Below, piece after piece: positions 1-8,135 of a stretch of DNA of 23,690 nt (positions are counted from its first letter, which is position 1; each line of letters begins with the position of its first letter). The notes beneath the pieces are model-generated. The model did not search any database, was not told the DNA's origin, and was given only the letters and a program-made list of their open reading frames with translations. A program made the translations under genes and the position numbers. Origin of the DNA: Zoogloeaceae bacterium (GTDB lineage Bacteria; Pseudomonadota; Gammaproteobacteria; Burkholderiales; Rhodocyclaceae); the NCBI GenBank assembly GCA_031290955.1, contig JAISLJ010000140.1, forward strand, positions 1 through 23,690, given 5' to 3'.

Positions 1-412
1 TGACGAAGGTCGGGTCCAGCCCGGCTTCTGCCAGGATGCTGGCGACAAGGCTGGTGGTCGTGGTCTTGCCGTGCGTGCCCGCAATGGCGATGCCCTGTTT
101 CAGGCGCATGAGTTCGGCGAGCATCTGCGCGCGCGGCACCACGGGCACCTGCGCCTGCCGCGCCGCGACGACTTCCGGGTTTTCGTCCTTGACCGCCGTC
201 GAGATCACCACTGCGTGCGCGCCGATGATGTGCTCCGCCGCATGGCCGATCCGCACCGGAATGCCCAGCCCGGCCAGGCGTTCGGTCACGGCGGAGGCCG
301 CAAGATCGGAGCCGGAGACAACATAGCCTAGGTTGCGGAACACTTCGGCGATGCCGCTCATGCCGGAGCCGCCGATGCCGACGAAATGGATATGGCGTAC
401 CTTGTGCTTCAT
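1..412 (-). CDS. murC: UDP-N-acetylmuramate--L-alanine ligase MurC, N-terminal part
   Basis: MurC adds L-alanine to UDP-N-acetylmuramic acid, the first amino-acid step of cytoplasmic peptidoglycan precursor synthesis. Only the first 137 codons are in the window; the gene runs off the left edge. The reading begins MKHKVRHIHFVGIGGSGMSG, where the glycine-rich GIGGSGMSGIAE segment (residues 12-23) is the nucleotide-sugar binding loop of the Mur ligase N-domain. The ATP-binding P-loop GTHGKTTTTS lies at residues 112-121, and the H in this loop is typical of MurC, where other Mur ligases have N. The ATG overlaps the murG stop codon as ATGA, which fixes the start and suggests translational coupling. 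It is the last visible gene of the dcw operon. The central and C-terminal domains cannot be assessed. Confidence 0.97.
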   Translation of the reverse strand, partial: MKHKVRHIHFVGIGGSGMSGIAEVFRNLGYVVSGSDLAASAVTERLAGLGIPVRIGHAAEHIIGAHAVVISTAVKDENPEVVAARQAQVPVVPRAQMLAELMRLKQGIAIAGTHGKTTTTSLVASILAEAGLDPTFV

Positions 413-1500
413 TGCGCCACCTCCGCGCAGACATCGGCCACGGCGCGCGCCGCTTCGGGCCGGGCGATGAGCCGCGCCTTCTTCGCCATTTCCAGGAGTT
501 GCCCGCGACCATAGCGCTCGATGCGGGCGATGGCTTCGGGCCTCAGTTCCGTCTGCGCGAGCAGGAAAGCGCCGCCGGTTGCGACCAGGAACTTCGCGTT
601 TTGCGTCTGATGGTCATCCACCGCGAAGGGAAAGGGCACCAGGATGGCGGCAACGCCCACGGCGGCCAGTTCCGCGATGGTGAGCGCCCCGGCGCGGCAG
701 ATGACCAGATCGGCCCAGGCATACGCGCCTGCCATGTCCTCGATGAAACGCACGCAGTGGGCGCGCACTCCGGTCTCGGCATAGCGTGCCTGCAAATCCT
801 CCAGATGTTTTTCCCCGGCCTGATGCACGATTTCCGGCCGCTCTTGCGCCGTGATCCGCGCGATGCCCGCCGGAATGGCTTCGTTCAGCGCCTGCGCCCC
901 CAGGCTGCCGCCAACCACGAGAAGGCGCAGGGGGCCTTCGCGCCCGGCCAGGCGTTCTTCCGGCGGCGGCACGGCGGCAAGTTCGGCGCGTACCGGATTC
1001 CCCACCCATGCGCCGGTGGGCAAGGCTTCGGGAAAGCCGGTCAAGACCCGGCTGGCGATCCGGGCCAGCGTCCGGTTGGCCAGGCCGGGGATGGAATTCT
1101 GTTCGTGCACGACCAGCGGGATTCCGAGGAGCCGCGCCATGACGCCGCCCGGAAAACTCACATAGCCGCCCATGCCCAGGACAACATCGGGCCGGACGCG
1201 GCGCAGGACGGCAAGGGCTTCGCGGAAACCGCGCAGCAGGACGAAGGGAAGTTGCAGCTTGCGCAGAAGTCCCTTGCCGCGCAGGGCCGCGAAACGCACG
1301 AATTCGACGGGAAAGCCATGTTGCGGCACAAGACGCGCTTCCATGCCGTCCGGATTGCCTGTCCACACCACCCGCCAGCCCGCCTCGCGCAGGACCTGCG
1401 CGACGGCAAGCGCCGGGAAGATATGACCACCGGTGCCGCCTGCCATGATGAGGATGGACTTGGGGGCATGGCCGGGCATGGTCTCGATCCGGGCGTTCAT
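409..1500 (-). CDS. murG: Lipid II synthase MurG (UDP-GlcNAc transferase)
   Basis: MurG is a membrane-associated GT28 glycosyltransferase that moves GlcNAc from UDP-GlcNAc onto lipid I, making lipid II at the cytoplasmic face. The 363-residue product has the family length. The N-terminal loop GGTGGHIFPALAVA is at residues 21-34, the HEQN motif at 132-135 and the second glycine loop GGSLGAQ at 197-203. The C-terminal nucleotide-sugar site contains the ICRAGALTIAELAAVG stretch followed by PFPFAVDDHQTQNA. The frame is open about 400 bases further upstream, but that part lies inside ftsW. The chosen ATG (first residues MNARIETMPG) overlaps the ftsW stop as ATGA. An internal Met at residue 8 is a possible alternative start. 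Confidence 0.98.
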   Translation of the reverse strand: MNARIETMPGHAPKSILIMAGGTGGHIFPALAVAQVLREAGWRVVWTGNPDGMEARLVPQHGFPVEFVRFAALRGKGLLRKLQLPFVLLRGFREALAVLRRVRPDVVLGMGGYVSFPGGVMARLLGIPLVVHEQNSIPGLANRTLARIASRVLTGFPEALPTGAWVGNPVRAELAAVPPPEERLAGREGPLRLLVVGGSLGAQALNEAIPAGIARITAQERPEIVHQAGEKHLEDLQARYAETGVRAHCVRFIEDMAGAYAWADLVICRAGALTIAELAAVGVAAILVPFPFAVDDHQTQNAKFLVATGGAFLLAQTELRPEAIARIERYGRGQLLEMAKKARLIARPEAARAVADVCAEVAQ

Positions 1501-2657
1501 GGCGCATCCCCGCGCAACAGTTGCCGGTTTTCCCAATCCACGCGCAAGAGCACGGCAAAGGCGAGGCAGGTCGCCAAAAGGCTGGAGCCGCCATAGCTCA
1601 TGAAGGGCAATGTGAGGCCCTTGGTAGGCAGGATGCCCATGTTCACGCCCATGCTGATGAAGCCCTGAACGCCGAACCAGATGCCAATGCCCATGGCGAT
1701 CAGTGCCGGATAGGGACGATCCAAAGGCACACACTGCCGCCCCACGGCGAAGGCGCGCTGCACGAGAATGGCAAAAAGGGCGACGACCACTATGACTCCG
1801 GCAAAACCAAGTTCCTCGGCGATGATGGCGAGGAGGAAATCGGTGTGGGCTTCCGGCAGGTAGAAGAGTTTTTCCACGCTGGCTCCCAGTCCGACGCCAA
1901 ACCATTCGCCGCGCCCGAAGGCGATCAGGGCGTGCGAGAGCTGGTAGCCCTTGCCGTAGGGATCGGCCCAGGGATTGAGGAAGACGAGGCGGCTGCTGCG
2001 GTAGTCGGAGACCAGGATCATGATGGGCAGGATGATGGCCACGGCCAGCGTCAGGATGGCGAACAGCCGGGCGCTCAGCCCGCCCAGGAAGAGAATGCCC
2101 ATGGCGATGGCGAGGATCACCACGAAAGCGCCGAAATCCGGCTCGCGCAAGAGGAGCGCGCCTACCAGCGCCATGACGGCTGCCATGGGCAGGAGCACCT
2201 GCTTCAGGTCTTGCATCACCGTCATCTTGCGCACCGTGTAGTCGGCGACGTAGAGCACGGCGAAGAACTTCACCAGCTCCGAGGGTTGCAGGTTGATGAA
2301 GCGCAGCGAGATCCAGCGGTGCGCGCCGTTGATCGTCCGGCTCACGCCCGGCAGGAGCACGATGACCAGGAGCGTGACGCCAAGGAGGAAGAGCCAGGGC
2401 GCGGCCTTCTGCCAGCGTTCCAGTTTCACCTGGAAGGCCAGCCCGCCCGCGATGAGACCAATGCCCAGATAGATCGCGTGGCGCAGGAGGAAATAGGCAG
2501 GCTGGTTCCCGAAGTCAGGGTCGCCCTCGGCCACGGCGATGGAGGCGGAATAGACCATGACAAGCCCGAGCGCCAGCAAGAGAATGCCGCTCCAGAGCAA
2601 TGCCGGATCAATCTCCGGGATCTGGCGGCGCGGAGTCTTCAGGGCGCTCAGGATCAT
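1497..2657 (-). CDS. ftsW: Septal peptidoglycan polymerase FtsW (SEDS family)
   Basis: FtsW is the SEDS-family polytopic membrane glycosyltransferase that polymerises lipid II at the septum together with the transpeptidase FtsI, encoded four genes upstream. The 386-residue product (E. coli FtsW is 414) is strongly hydrophobic with many predicted membrane helices. The N-terminus MILSALKTPRRQIPEIDP leads into a first helix ending near MVYSAS, a typical SEDS feature. The C-terminal signature GILPTKGLTLPFMSYGGSS is clear. The ATG overlaps the murD stop as ATGA; 63 further open codons upstream belong to the murD region and are rejected. The position between murD and murG is canonical. Confidence 0.97.
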   Translation of the reverse strand: MILSALKTPRRQIPEIDPALLWSGILLLALGLVMVYSASIAVAEGDPDFGNQPAYFLLRHAIYLGIGLIAGGLAFQVKLERWQKAAPWLFLLGVTLLVIVLLPGVSRTINGAHRWISLRFINLQPSELVKFFAVLYVADYTVRKMTVMQDLKQVLLPMAAVMALVGALLLREPDFGAFVVILAIAMGILFLGGLSARLFAILTLAVAIILPIMILVSDYRSSRLVFLNPWADPYGKGYQLSHALIAFGRGEWFGVGLGASVEKLFYLPEAHTDFLLAIIAEELGFAGVIVVVALFAILVQRAFAVGRQCVPLDRPYPALIAMGIGIWFGVQGFISMGVNMGILPTKGLTLPFMSYGGSSLLATCLAFAVLLRVDWENRQLLRGDAP

Positions 2658-4057
2658 GCCGCGCCTCCCGTCTGGATTGCTGCCACCGTCCGGACGAAGG
2701 CCGCGGCGCGTTGGCTGTAGTCGGCAAACATGTCCCAACTGGCGCAGGCAGGGGAGAGCAGGACACAATCGCCGCGTTGCGCTTTTCCGGCAAGCCAGGC
2801 TACCGCGTCTTCCAGATTCGGGAAGCTTTCCACCGGCAGGCCGCAACCCGCGATGACCTGCCCGATGGTTGGGCCATCCTTGCCGATCAGCGCCACGGCG
2901 CGGCCATGCCGCGTGAGCGCCGCCTTGAGCGGCGTGAAATCCTGCCCCTTGCCGTCGCCGCCCAGAAGGAGGGCGACGGGGCGGCCCATGCCCCGGAGGG
3001 CGGCGAGCGTCGCGCCTACATTGGTGCCCTTGGAATCATCGACGTAAAGAATGCCGTCAATTTCGGCTACCGGCTCCACGCGGTGCGGCAGGCCCCGGAA
3101 ACTGGCAAGACCGGGCAACGCCCGTTCGGCGGGAACGCCGACGGCGCGGCACAGCGCCAGCGCCGCCATGATATTGGCGATGTTGTGCGTTCCTTGCAAG
3201 GGGAGATCCCGCGCTGCGACCAAGCGTTCCTTCCCCAGCCAGAGTGCGCCCTCGTCGTAGCCGTAGTGTCCGGCGCGGGGCGCGGAATCAAGGCCGAAGG
3301 TCGTCATGCCCGTGCCCAGCCCGCCCATGGAGAGGCTCCAGTCATCATCGCGGTTTACGACGCGCATGCGGCTCTCGCGGAAGATGCGCGCCTTGGCGTT
3401 GGCGTAGGCGGCAATTCCTTCGGGATAGCGATCCAGGTGATCCTCGTTCACGTTCAGGACCGTCGCGGCGTCCAGGGGCAGGCGCTGGGTGCTCTCCAAC
3501 TGGAAGCTGGAAAGTTCCGCCACCCAGACCTTGGGAAAGTTGCCGCACGCCAGCGCCGCCATGAGCGCGTCGAGGAGCGAGGGCGAGATGTTGCCGCAGG
3601 CCACGGCGGAAATTCCGGCGCGATTCAGGAGATGCGCGGTCAGGGCTGTGGTCGTGGTCTTGCCGTTCGTGCCGGTGATGGCGATGGTGATGGCGTCGGG
3701 CTGGAGTTCCGCGAGCGCCGCGGCGAAGAAATCCACTTCCGAGAAAACCGGCAGCCCGGAGGCGACAAGCTCCGGCAAGTTTGGGGAAAGTCCCGGCGAA
3801 AGGGCAATTGCATCTGCGCTGCCGCGCGCAATGACCCAGGAGAAGTCGGGGACGGTCTGTGTCTGTCCCTCGGCGGGGAAGGGGCCGGTCACAACCGGGA
3901 TGTCGGGCAGTTCGGCGCGCAGGGTCGCCAGGCCGGGCGGTTCGGCCCGGCTGTCGGCCACGGTGACTTGCGCGCCCTGCATGTCCAGCCAGCGCGCCAT
4001 CGCCAGACCGGATTCCCCCAGGCCAAGGACCAGAAAATGCTTGTTCGCCAGTTCCAT
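2654..4057 (-). CDS. murD: UDP-N-acetylmuramoylalanine--D-glutamate ligase MurD
   Basis: MurD adds D-glutamate to UDP-MurNAc-L-alanine in the cytoplasm. The 467-residue product has a Rossmann-like N-domain (LVLGLGESGLAMARWL, residues 9-24), the ATP P-loop GTNGKTTTT at 129-137 and the Mur ligase central and C-terminal domains, including HRVEPVAEIDGILYVDDSKGTN, the family's DSKGTN motif. The start is preceded directly by GAGGAAG, a Shine-Dalgarno-like string with unusually short spacing. It begins 6 nt after the mraY stop codon, the only junction in this operon without a 4-nt overlap. Its own stop overlaps the ftsW ATG. Confidence 0.97.
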   Translation of the reverse strand: MELANKHFLVLGLGESGLAMARWLDMQGAQVTVADSRAEPPGLATLRAELPDIPVVTGPFPAEGQTQTVPDFSWVIARGSADAIALSPGLSPNLPELVASGLPVFSEVDFFAAALAELQPDAITIAITGTNGKTTTTALTAHLLNRAGISAVACGNISPSLLDALMAALACGNFPKVWVAELSSFQLESTQRLPLDAATVLNVNEDHLDRYPEGIAAYANAKARIFRESRMRVVNRDDDWSLSMGGLGTGMTTFGLDSAPRAGHYGYDEGALWLGKERLVAARDLPLQGTHNIANIMAALALCRAVGVPAERALPGLASFRGLPHRVEPVAEIDGILYVDDSKGTNVGATLAALRGMGRPVALLLGGDGKGQDFTPLKAALTRHGRAVALIGKDGPTIGQVIAGCGLPVESFPNLEDAVAWLAGKAQRGDCVLLSPACASWDMFADYSQRAAAFVRTVAAIQTGGAA

Positions 4058-4063
4058 CTTCCT

Positions 4064-5170
4064 CTACCGAATCTTGAGGGTGGAAAGGCCGAAAAGCACG
4101 AGCAGGATGGTGATGATCCAGAAGCGCACGACCACATGCGTTTCCTTCCAGCCGCTTTGCTCAAAATGGTGGTGCAGGGGCGCCATGCGCAGGATGCGCC
4201 GCCCCTCGCCATATTTCTTGCGCGTGTATTTGAACCAGCACACCTGCATCATGACGGAAAGGGTTTCTGCCACGAAGAGGCCGCCCATGATGAAGAGCAC
4301 GATTTCCTGGCGCACGATCACGGCGATGCAGCCCAGTGCCGCGCCCAGCGAGAGCGCCCCCACATCGCCCATGAACACCTCCGCCGGGTAGGCGTTGAAC
4401 CACAGGAAGCCCAATCCCGCCCCGGCAATCGCGCCCAGGATGATGCACAGTTCCCCCGCGCCCGGCACATAGGGAATGAGCAGGTAGCGGGCATAGACGG
4501 CGTTGCCCGCCACATAGGCAAACACGACGAAGGCGGCGGCCACCATCACCGTGGGCATGATGGCGAGCCCGTCCAGGCCGTCGGTGAGATTCACGGCATT
4601 GGACGTGCCAACGACCACGAAATAGGTGAGCACGACAAAGCCCCAGATTCCCAGGGGATAGGCAATGCTCTTGAAGAAGGGCACGATGAGGCCGGTCTGT
4701 TGCGCGAGATTGTCGGTGGAAAAGGCGAGGAACAAGGCCGCCCCCAGCCCGAGCACGGATTGCCAGAAGAATTTCCAGCGGCTTGAGAGGCCGTTCGGGT
4801 CGCGGTACACCACCTTCTTCCAGTCATCGTACCAGCCGATGATGCCGAAACCCAGGGTAACGACGAGCACCGTCCATACATAACGGTTGCCAAGGTCGCC
4901 CCACAGCAGCGTGGTGAGCGCGATGGCAATCAGGATCAGCACGCCGCCCATCGTGGGTGTGCCGGATTTGACGAGGTGTGTCTGCGGACCATCGCTGCGC
5001 ACGGCCTGGCCAATCTTCTTTTCCGCAAGCCAGCGAATGACGGCAGGTCCCAACGCGAGCGAGATGGTGAGCGCGGTCATGGCCGCAAGCAGCGTGCGCA
5101 GGGTGAGGTAGCCGAAGACGTTGAAGGCGCGGATATCCGTCGCCAGCCACTGGGTGAAGAGGAGCAGCAT
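4064..5170 (-). CDS. mraY: Phospho-MurNAc-pentapeptide translocase MraY
   Basis: MraY joins phospho-MurNAc-pentapeptide to undecaprenyl phosphate, forming lipid I, the first membrane step of the pathway. The 368-residue protein (E. coli 360) is polytopic. Catalytic landmarks of the family are visible: the Asp pair D115-D116 in GWYDDWKK, the NAVNLTDGLDGLA segment at about 191-203, D269 in FMGDVGALSLG and the histidine motif PLHHHFE at 331-337. The ATG overlaps the murF stop as ATGA. The order murF-mraY-murD is the conserved dcw order. Confidence 0.98.
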   Translation of the reverse strand: MLLLFTQWLATDIRAFNVFGYLTLRTLLAAMTALTISLALGPAVIRWLAEKKIGQAVRSDGPQTHLVKSGTPTMGGVLILIAIALTTLLWGDLGNRYVWTVLVVTLGFGIIGWYDDWKKVVYRDPNGLSSRWKFFWQSVLGLGAALFLAFSTDNLAQQTGLIVPFFKSIAYPLGIWGFVVLTYFVVVGTSNAVNLTDGLDGLAIMPTVMVAAAFVVFAYVAGNAVYARYLLIPYVPGAGELCIILGAIAGAGLGFLWFNAYPAEVFMGDVGALSLGAALGCIAVIVRQEIVLFIMGGLFVAETLSVMMQVCWFKYTRKKYGEGRRILRMAPLHHHFEQSGWKETHVVVRFWIITILLVLFGLSTLKIR

Positions 5171-6594
5171 CAGTCGCTCCCCCCTGTGTGCGGCACATGC
5201 AGGCCCTGCACCACGCGCTCCATCTTCATGAAGCGTGATCCCTTCACCAGCACCGTGTCGCCCGGCTTCAAATCGTTCCAGAGGGCATGCACCAGGGATT
5301 CCGGCTCTGAAAACCAGCGGCCCGAGCCAAAGTTGCGCATGGCGGCGCGGCTTGCCATGCCCATGATGCAGAGATCGTCGATTTTCATGCTCCTGGCGAA
5401 GTTGCCGATTTCCGCGTGGCAGATGTCGGCGGCGCGCTCATCCCCGACTTCCCCCATGTCGCCCAACACAAGGAATTTTCGGCCCGTGCAGGCGGCGAGC
5501 ACGGCGATGGCCGCCCGCGCGGAATCTGGATTGGCATTGTAGGTATCATCAATGAGAGTGGCCCCCCGCGGGCCGGGCAGGCGTTGCAGACGGCCCCGGA
5601 CGCCGGGGAAGGCGGCGAGCCCCTGCGCGATTCCTTCCGGCGCAATGCCGAGCGCCCAGGCAGCGGCGGCGGCGGCCAGGGCGTTCCGGGCATTGTGCGC
5701 GCCGGGCACGGCAAGCGGGATTTCCAGCCTGCCGCTGGCGAAGTCAATGGCAAGCCGGGTTTCCAATCCATTGAGACTGGCCGTGCCGGTGAGACGCTCC
5801 CCGTCATCAGGTTCGCCCTGCGCAGTGATTTCGCCCTGCGCAGCAGCGAGGGAAAAGCCGATGATGCGTTGTTTGGCGTTCCGGGCGCGGAGGACGGCGC
5901 GCCACGTTCCGGCGTGCGGATCGTCGTCATTCACAAGCGCGATGCCCGCTGCGTCCAATCCGGCGTAAAGGCTGCCTTTTTCACGCGCCACGGCGTCCAC
6001 GTCGCCCAGGCCTTCCAGATGGGCGCGTTGGGCGTTGGTCACGAGCGCCGCCGTGGGACGCGCAATCCGCGTGAGCGCGGCGATTTCGCCCGGATGGTTC
6101 ATGCCTAGTTCGAGGACGGCGGCCTTGTGCGTCGCCTCCAGTTCCAGCAGTGTGCGCGGCAGGCCGATATCGTTGTTGAAATTTCCCCTGGGCGTCAGCA
6201 CCGCCGCCTCGCCATAGGCCGTTTTCAGGATGGTGGCGATCATTTCCCGCGTGGTGGTCTTGCCGTTGCTGCCGGTGACGGCGAGCACGGGCAGCGCAAA
6301 ACGTGCCCGCCATGCGGCGGCCAACGCGCCCAGGGCGATGCGGGTATCCGCCACGCGCAGGGTGGGCAGTTCCGGATCGGAGATTCCCTCCCGGCTGACG
6401 AGAAGCGCCGCGGCCCCTTGCTTGCGGGCTTCGGCCAGATAATCGTGGGCGTCGAAGCGCTCGCCTTTCAGGGCGATGAAGAGTTTTCCGGCACAGTCGG
6501 CGCGGGTGTCGGTGGTGATGCCGGAGACTTCCCGGTCGCATCCGGCAAGATCTCCGCCAACGGCCTGGGCGATTGCGGCGAGGTTCCAGCGCAT
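5170..6594 (-). CDS. murF: UDP-MurNAc-tripeptide--D-Ala-D-Ala ligase MurF
   Basis: MurF adds the D-alanyl-D-alanine dipeptide to UDP-MurNAc-tripeptide, finishing the cytoplasmic pentapeptide precursor that MraY (next gene) loads onto lipid. The 474-residue product has the Mur ligase three-domain layout: an N-domain with the DTRADCAGKLFIALKGERFD stretch, the P-loop GSNGKTTTR at 108-116, the ELGMNHPGEIAAL motif and the C-terminal LIDDTYNANPDS motif. All are typical of MurF and separate it from MurE. Start and stop both overlap the neighbours by 4 nt (ATGA with murE upstream, ATGA with mraY downstream). Confidence 0.97.
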   Translation of the reverse strand: MRWNLAAIAQAVGGDLAGCDREVSGITTDTRADCAGKLFIALKGERFDAHDYLAEARKQGAAALLVSREGISDPELPTLRVADTRIALGALAAAWRARFALPVLAVTGSNGKTTTREMIATILKTAYGEAAVLTPRGNFNNDIGLPRTLLELEATHKAAVLELGMNHPGEIAALTRIARPTAALVTNAQRAHLEGLGDVDAVAREKGSLYAGLDAAGIALVNDDDPHAGTWRAVLRARNAKQRIIGFSLAAAQGEITAQGEPDDGERLTGTASLNGLETRLAIDFASGRLEIPLAVPGAHNARNALAAAAAAWALGIAPEGIAQGLAAFPGVRGRLQRLPGPRGATLIDDTYNANPDSARAAIAVLAACTGRKFLVLGDMGEVGDERAADICHAEIGNFARSMKIDDLCIMGMASRAAMRNFGSGRWFSEPESLVHALWNDLKPGDTVLVKGSRFMKMERVVQGLHVPHTGGSD

Positions 6595-8135
6595 CAGGCG
6601 GCGCTCCGTTTCTTGTGCCGCGCAGCAAGGGCCGCAAGGCTTGTTTGGGTGTCGGAAAAGGGCAGGCGCTTCCCGGCGATTTCCTGGGTTGCCTCGTGCC
6701 CCTTGCCCGCGACAAGAATCACATCAGCATCTTCCGCTTCCGCGAGCGCCATGCCGATGGCTTGGGCGCGATCCACTTCAAAAAGGGCGGAAACGCCTTC
6801 CGGCAAGCCCGCCGCGATTTCCCGCAGGATGGCTTGCGGCGTTTCGTCGCGGGGATTGTCGCTCGTGACGATGATTCGATCCGAGTTCTTGGCGGCGATT
6901 TCGCCCATGAGCGGGCGTTTGCCCCGGTCGCGGCCGCCGCCACAACCAAAGACGCAGGCAAGCCGTCCGCCCCGCGCCGCAGTCAGGGGCCGCAAGGCTG
7001 CAAGCGCGTTGGCGAGCGCGTCCGGGGTGTGCGCGTAATCCACAACAACGAGTGGCGCGTTCGTCCCGCCCAGGCATTCCATGCGTCCCGGCGGCGCTTC
7101 GAGCAGGGCAAGCCGTTCGGCAATCTCCCGCACATTCAGGCCCAGATCGTAGAGAACGGCAGCCACCGCCAGCAGGTTGGCAACGTTGTACGCGCCGGGA
7201 ACGGCCGTTTCGATGCGCATTCCGCCCCGTGGCGTTGCCAGCCGGAAGATTTGCCCCTGCGCCGTGGAACGCAGGTCTTCGGCAGAAAGAATGACATCGG
7301 CGGCAGCGTCATGGTTTCCCGCAAGCGTATAGCCGATCCGCCGCGTTGCCGTGGTGGCGCGGAGGCGTTCCCGACCAAAGGGATCATCGAGATTCACGAT
7401 GGCAAGGCGCAGGCCGGGCCAGGTGAAGAGCGCTGCCTTGGCTTCGGCATAGGCGGTCATCGTCCGGTGGTAATCCAGGTGGTCGCGGGTGAGATTGGTG
7501 AAAATCGCCGTTTCTACCTGTGCGCCATCCAGGCGGCCCTCGGCGATGCCGATGGAACTTGCCTCCAGCGCCACGGCGCGCGCGCCCGCGTCCACGAACG
7601 TCGCGAGCAGGCGAGCCAGCATGGTGGCCGTTGGCGTGGTCAGCCCGGTTGGTTCCTGTTGTGCTACAAATCCCGCGCCCAGGGTGCCGATCACGGCGCA
7701 CGCTTCCGGGTGGGCGCGCGCCAACCACTGGCTCACAGTGGTCTTGCCATTGGTGCCGGTCACGCCGAGAAGGGCGAGGTTTTCACTGGGACGTCCGGCG
7801 ATTTCATGCGCCAGCGGCCCCACGAGCGCGCGCAGGTTCGTAACACGGCAATGCGGCACAGCCCATGCCTCCTGCCCGGCGGACGCATCCATTCCGCCGT
7901 TCGCGGGACGCTCGAAAAGCACGGCGGCCGCGCCGTTCTGGATGGCGGCGGCAATGTGTCGCCGTCCATCATCCGCATGGCCAGGATAGGCAAGGAAAAG
8001 ATCACCGGGACGAACCAGACGGCTATCATCCGTCGCGCCGGTGAGAGGCCGCGCAAGACGCGGCGCGAGTTCCCGCAGCAGCGAGCGCGCCTGTTCCCTG
8101 GCGCTCATGGTCGTTGCCAGTGTTGTGGCGTTCAT
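6594..8135 (-). CDS. murE: UDP-MurNAc-dipeptide--meso-diaminopimelate ligase MurE
   Basis: MurE adds the third residue of the stem peptide. The substrate motif reads DNPRDETP at residues 426-433. The DNPR form is the one associated with meso-diaminopimelate, so this should be the m-DAP-adding enzyme normal for Gram-negatives. Other landmarks in the 513-residue protein are the P-loop GTNGKTTV (127-134), the TNLTRDHLDYH segment carrying the family's carbamylated-lysine region just downstream (EAKAALF), VVDYAHTPDAL and GKGHE (477-481). The ATG overlaps the ftsI stop as ATGA. A second in-frame ATG ten codons in (8108) could also serve, but the overlap pattern favours the first. Confidence 0.97.
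   Translation of the reverse strand: MNATTLATTMSAREQARSLLRELAPRLARPLTGATDDSRLVRPGDLFLAYPGHADDGRRHIAAAIQNGAAAVLFERPANGGMDASAGQEAWAVPHCRVTNLRALVGPLAHEIAGRPSENLALLGVTGTNGKTTVSQWLARAHPEACAVIGTLGAGFVAQQEPTGLTTPTATMLARLLATFVDAGARAVALEASSIGIAEGRLDGAQVETAIFTNLTRDHLDYHRTMTAYAEAKAALFTWPGLRLAIVNLDDPFGRERLRATTATRRIGYTLAGNHDAAADVILSAEDLRSTAQGQIFRLATPRGGMRIETAVPGAYNVANLLAVAAVLYDLGLNVREIAERLALLEAPPGRMECLGGTNAPLVVVDYAHTPDALANALAALRPLTAARGGRLACVFGCGGGRDRGKRPLMGEIAAKNSDRIIVTSDNPRDETPQAILREIAAGLPEGVSALFEVDRAQAIGMALAEAEDADVILVAGKGHEATQEIAGKRLPFSDTQTSLAALAARHKKRSAA

Noticed and set aside
36..331. Two overlapping plus-strand open frames at the left edge.
   Set aside because: They are antisense to murC, whose minus-strand reading has clear family motifs.
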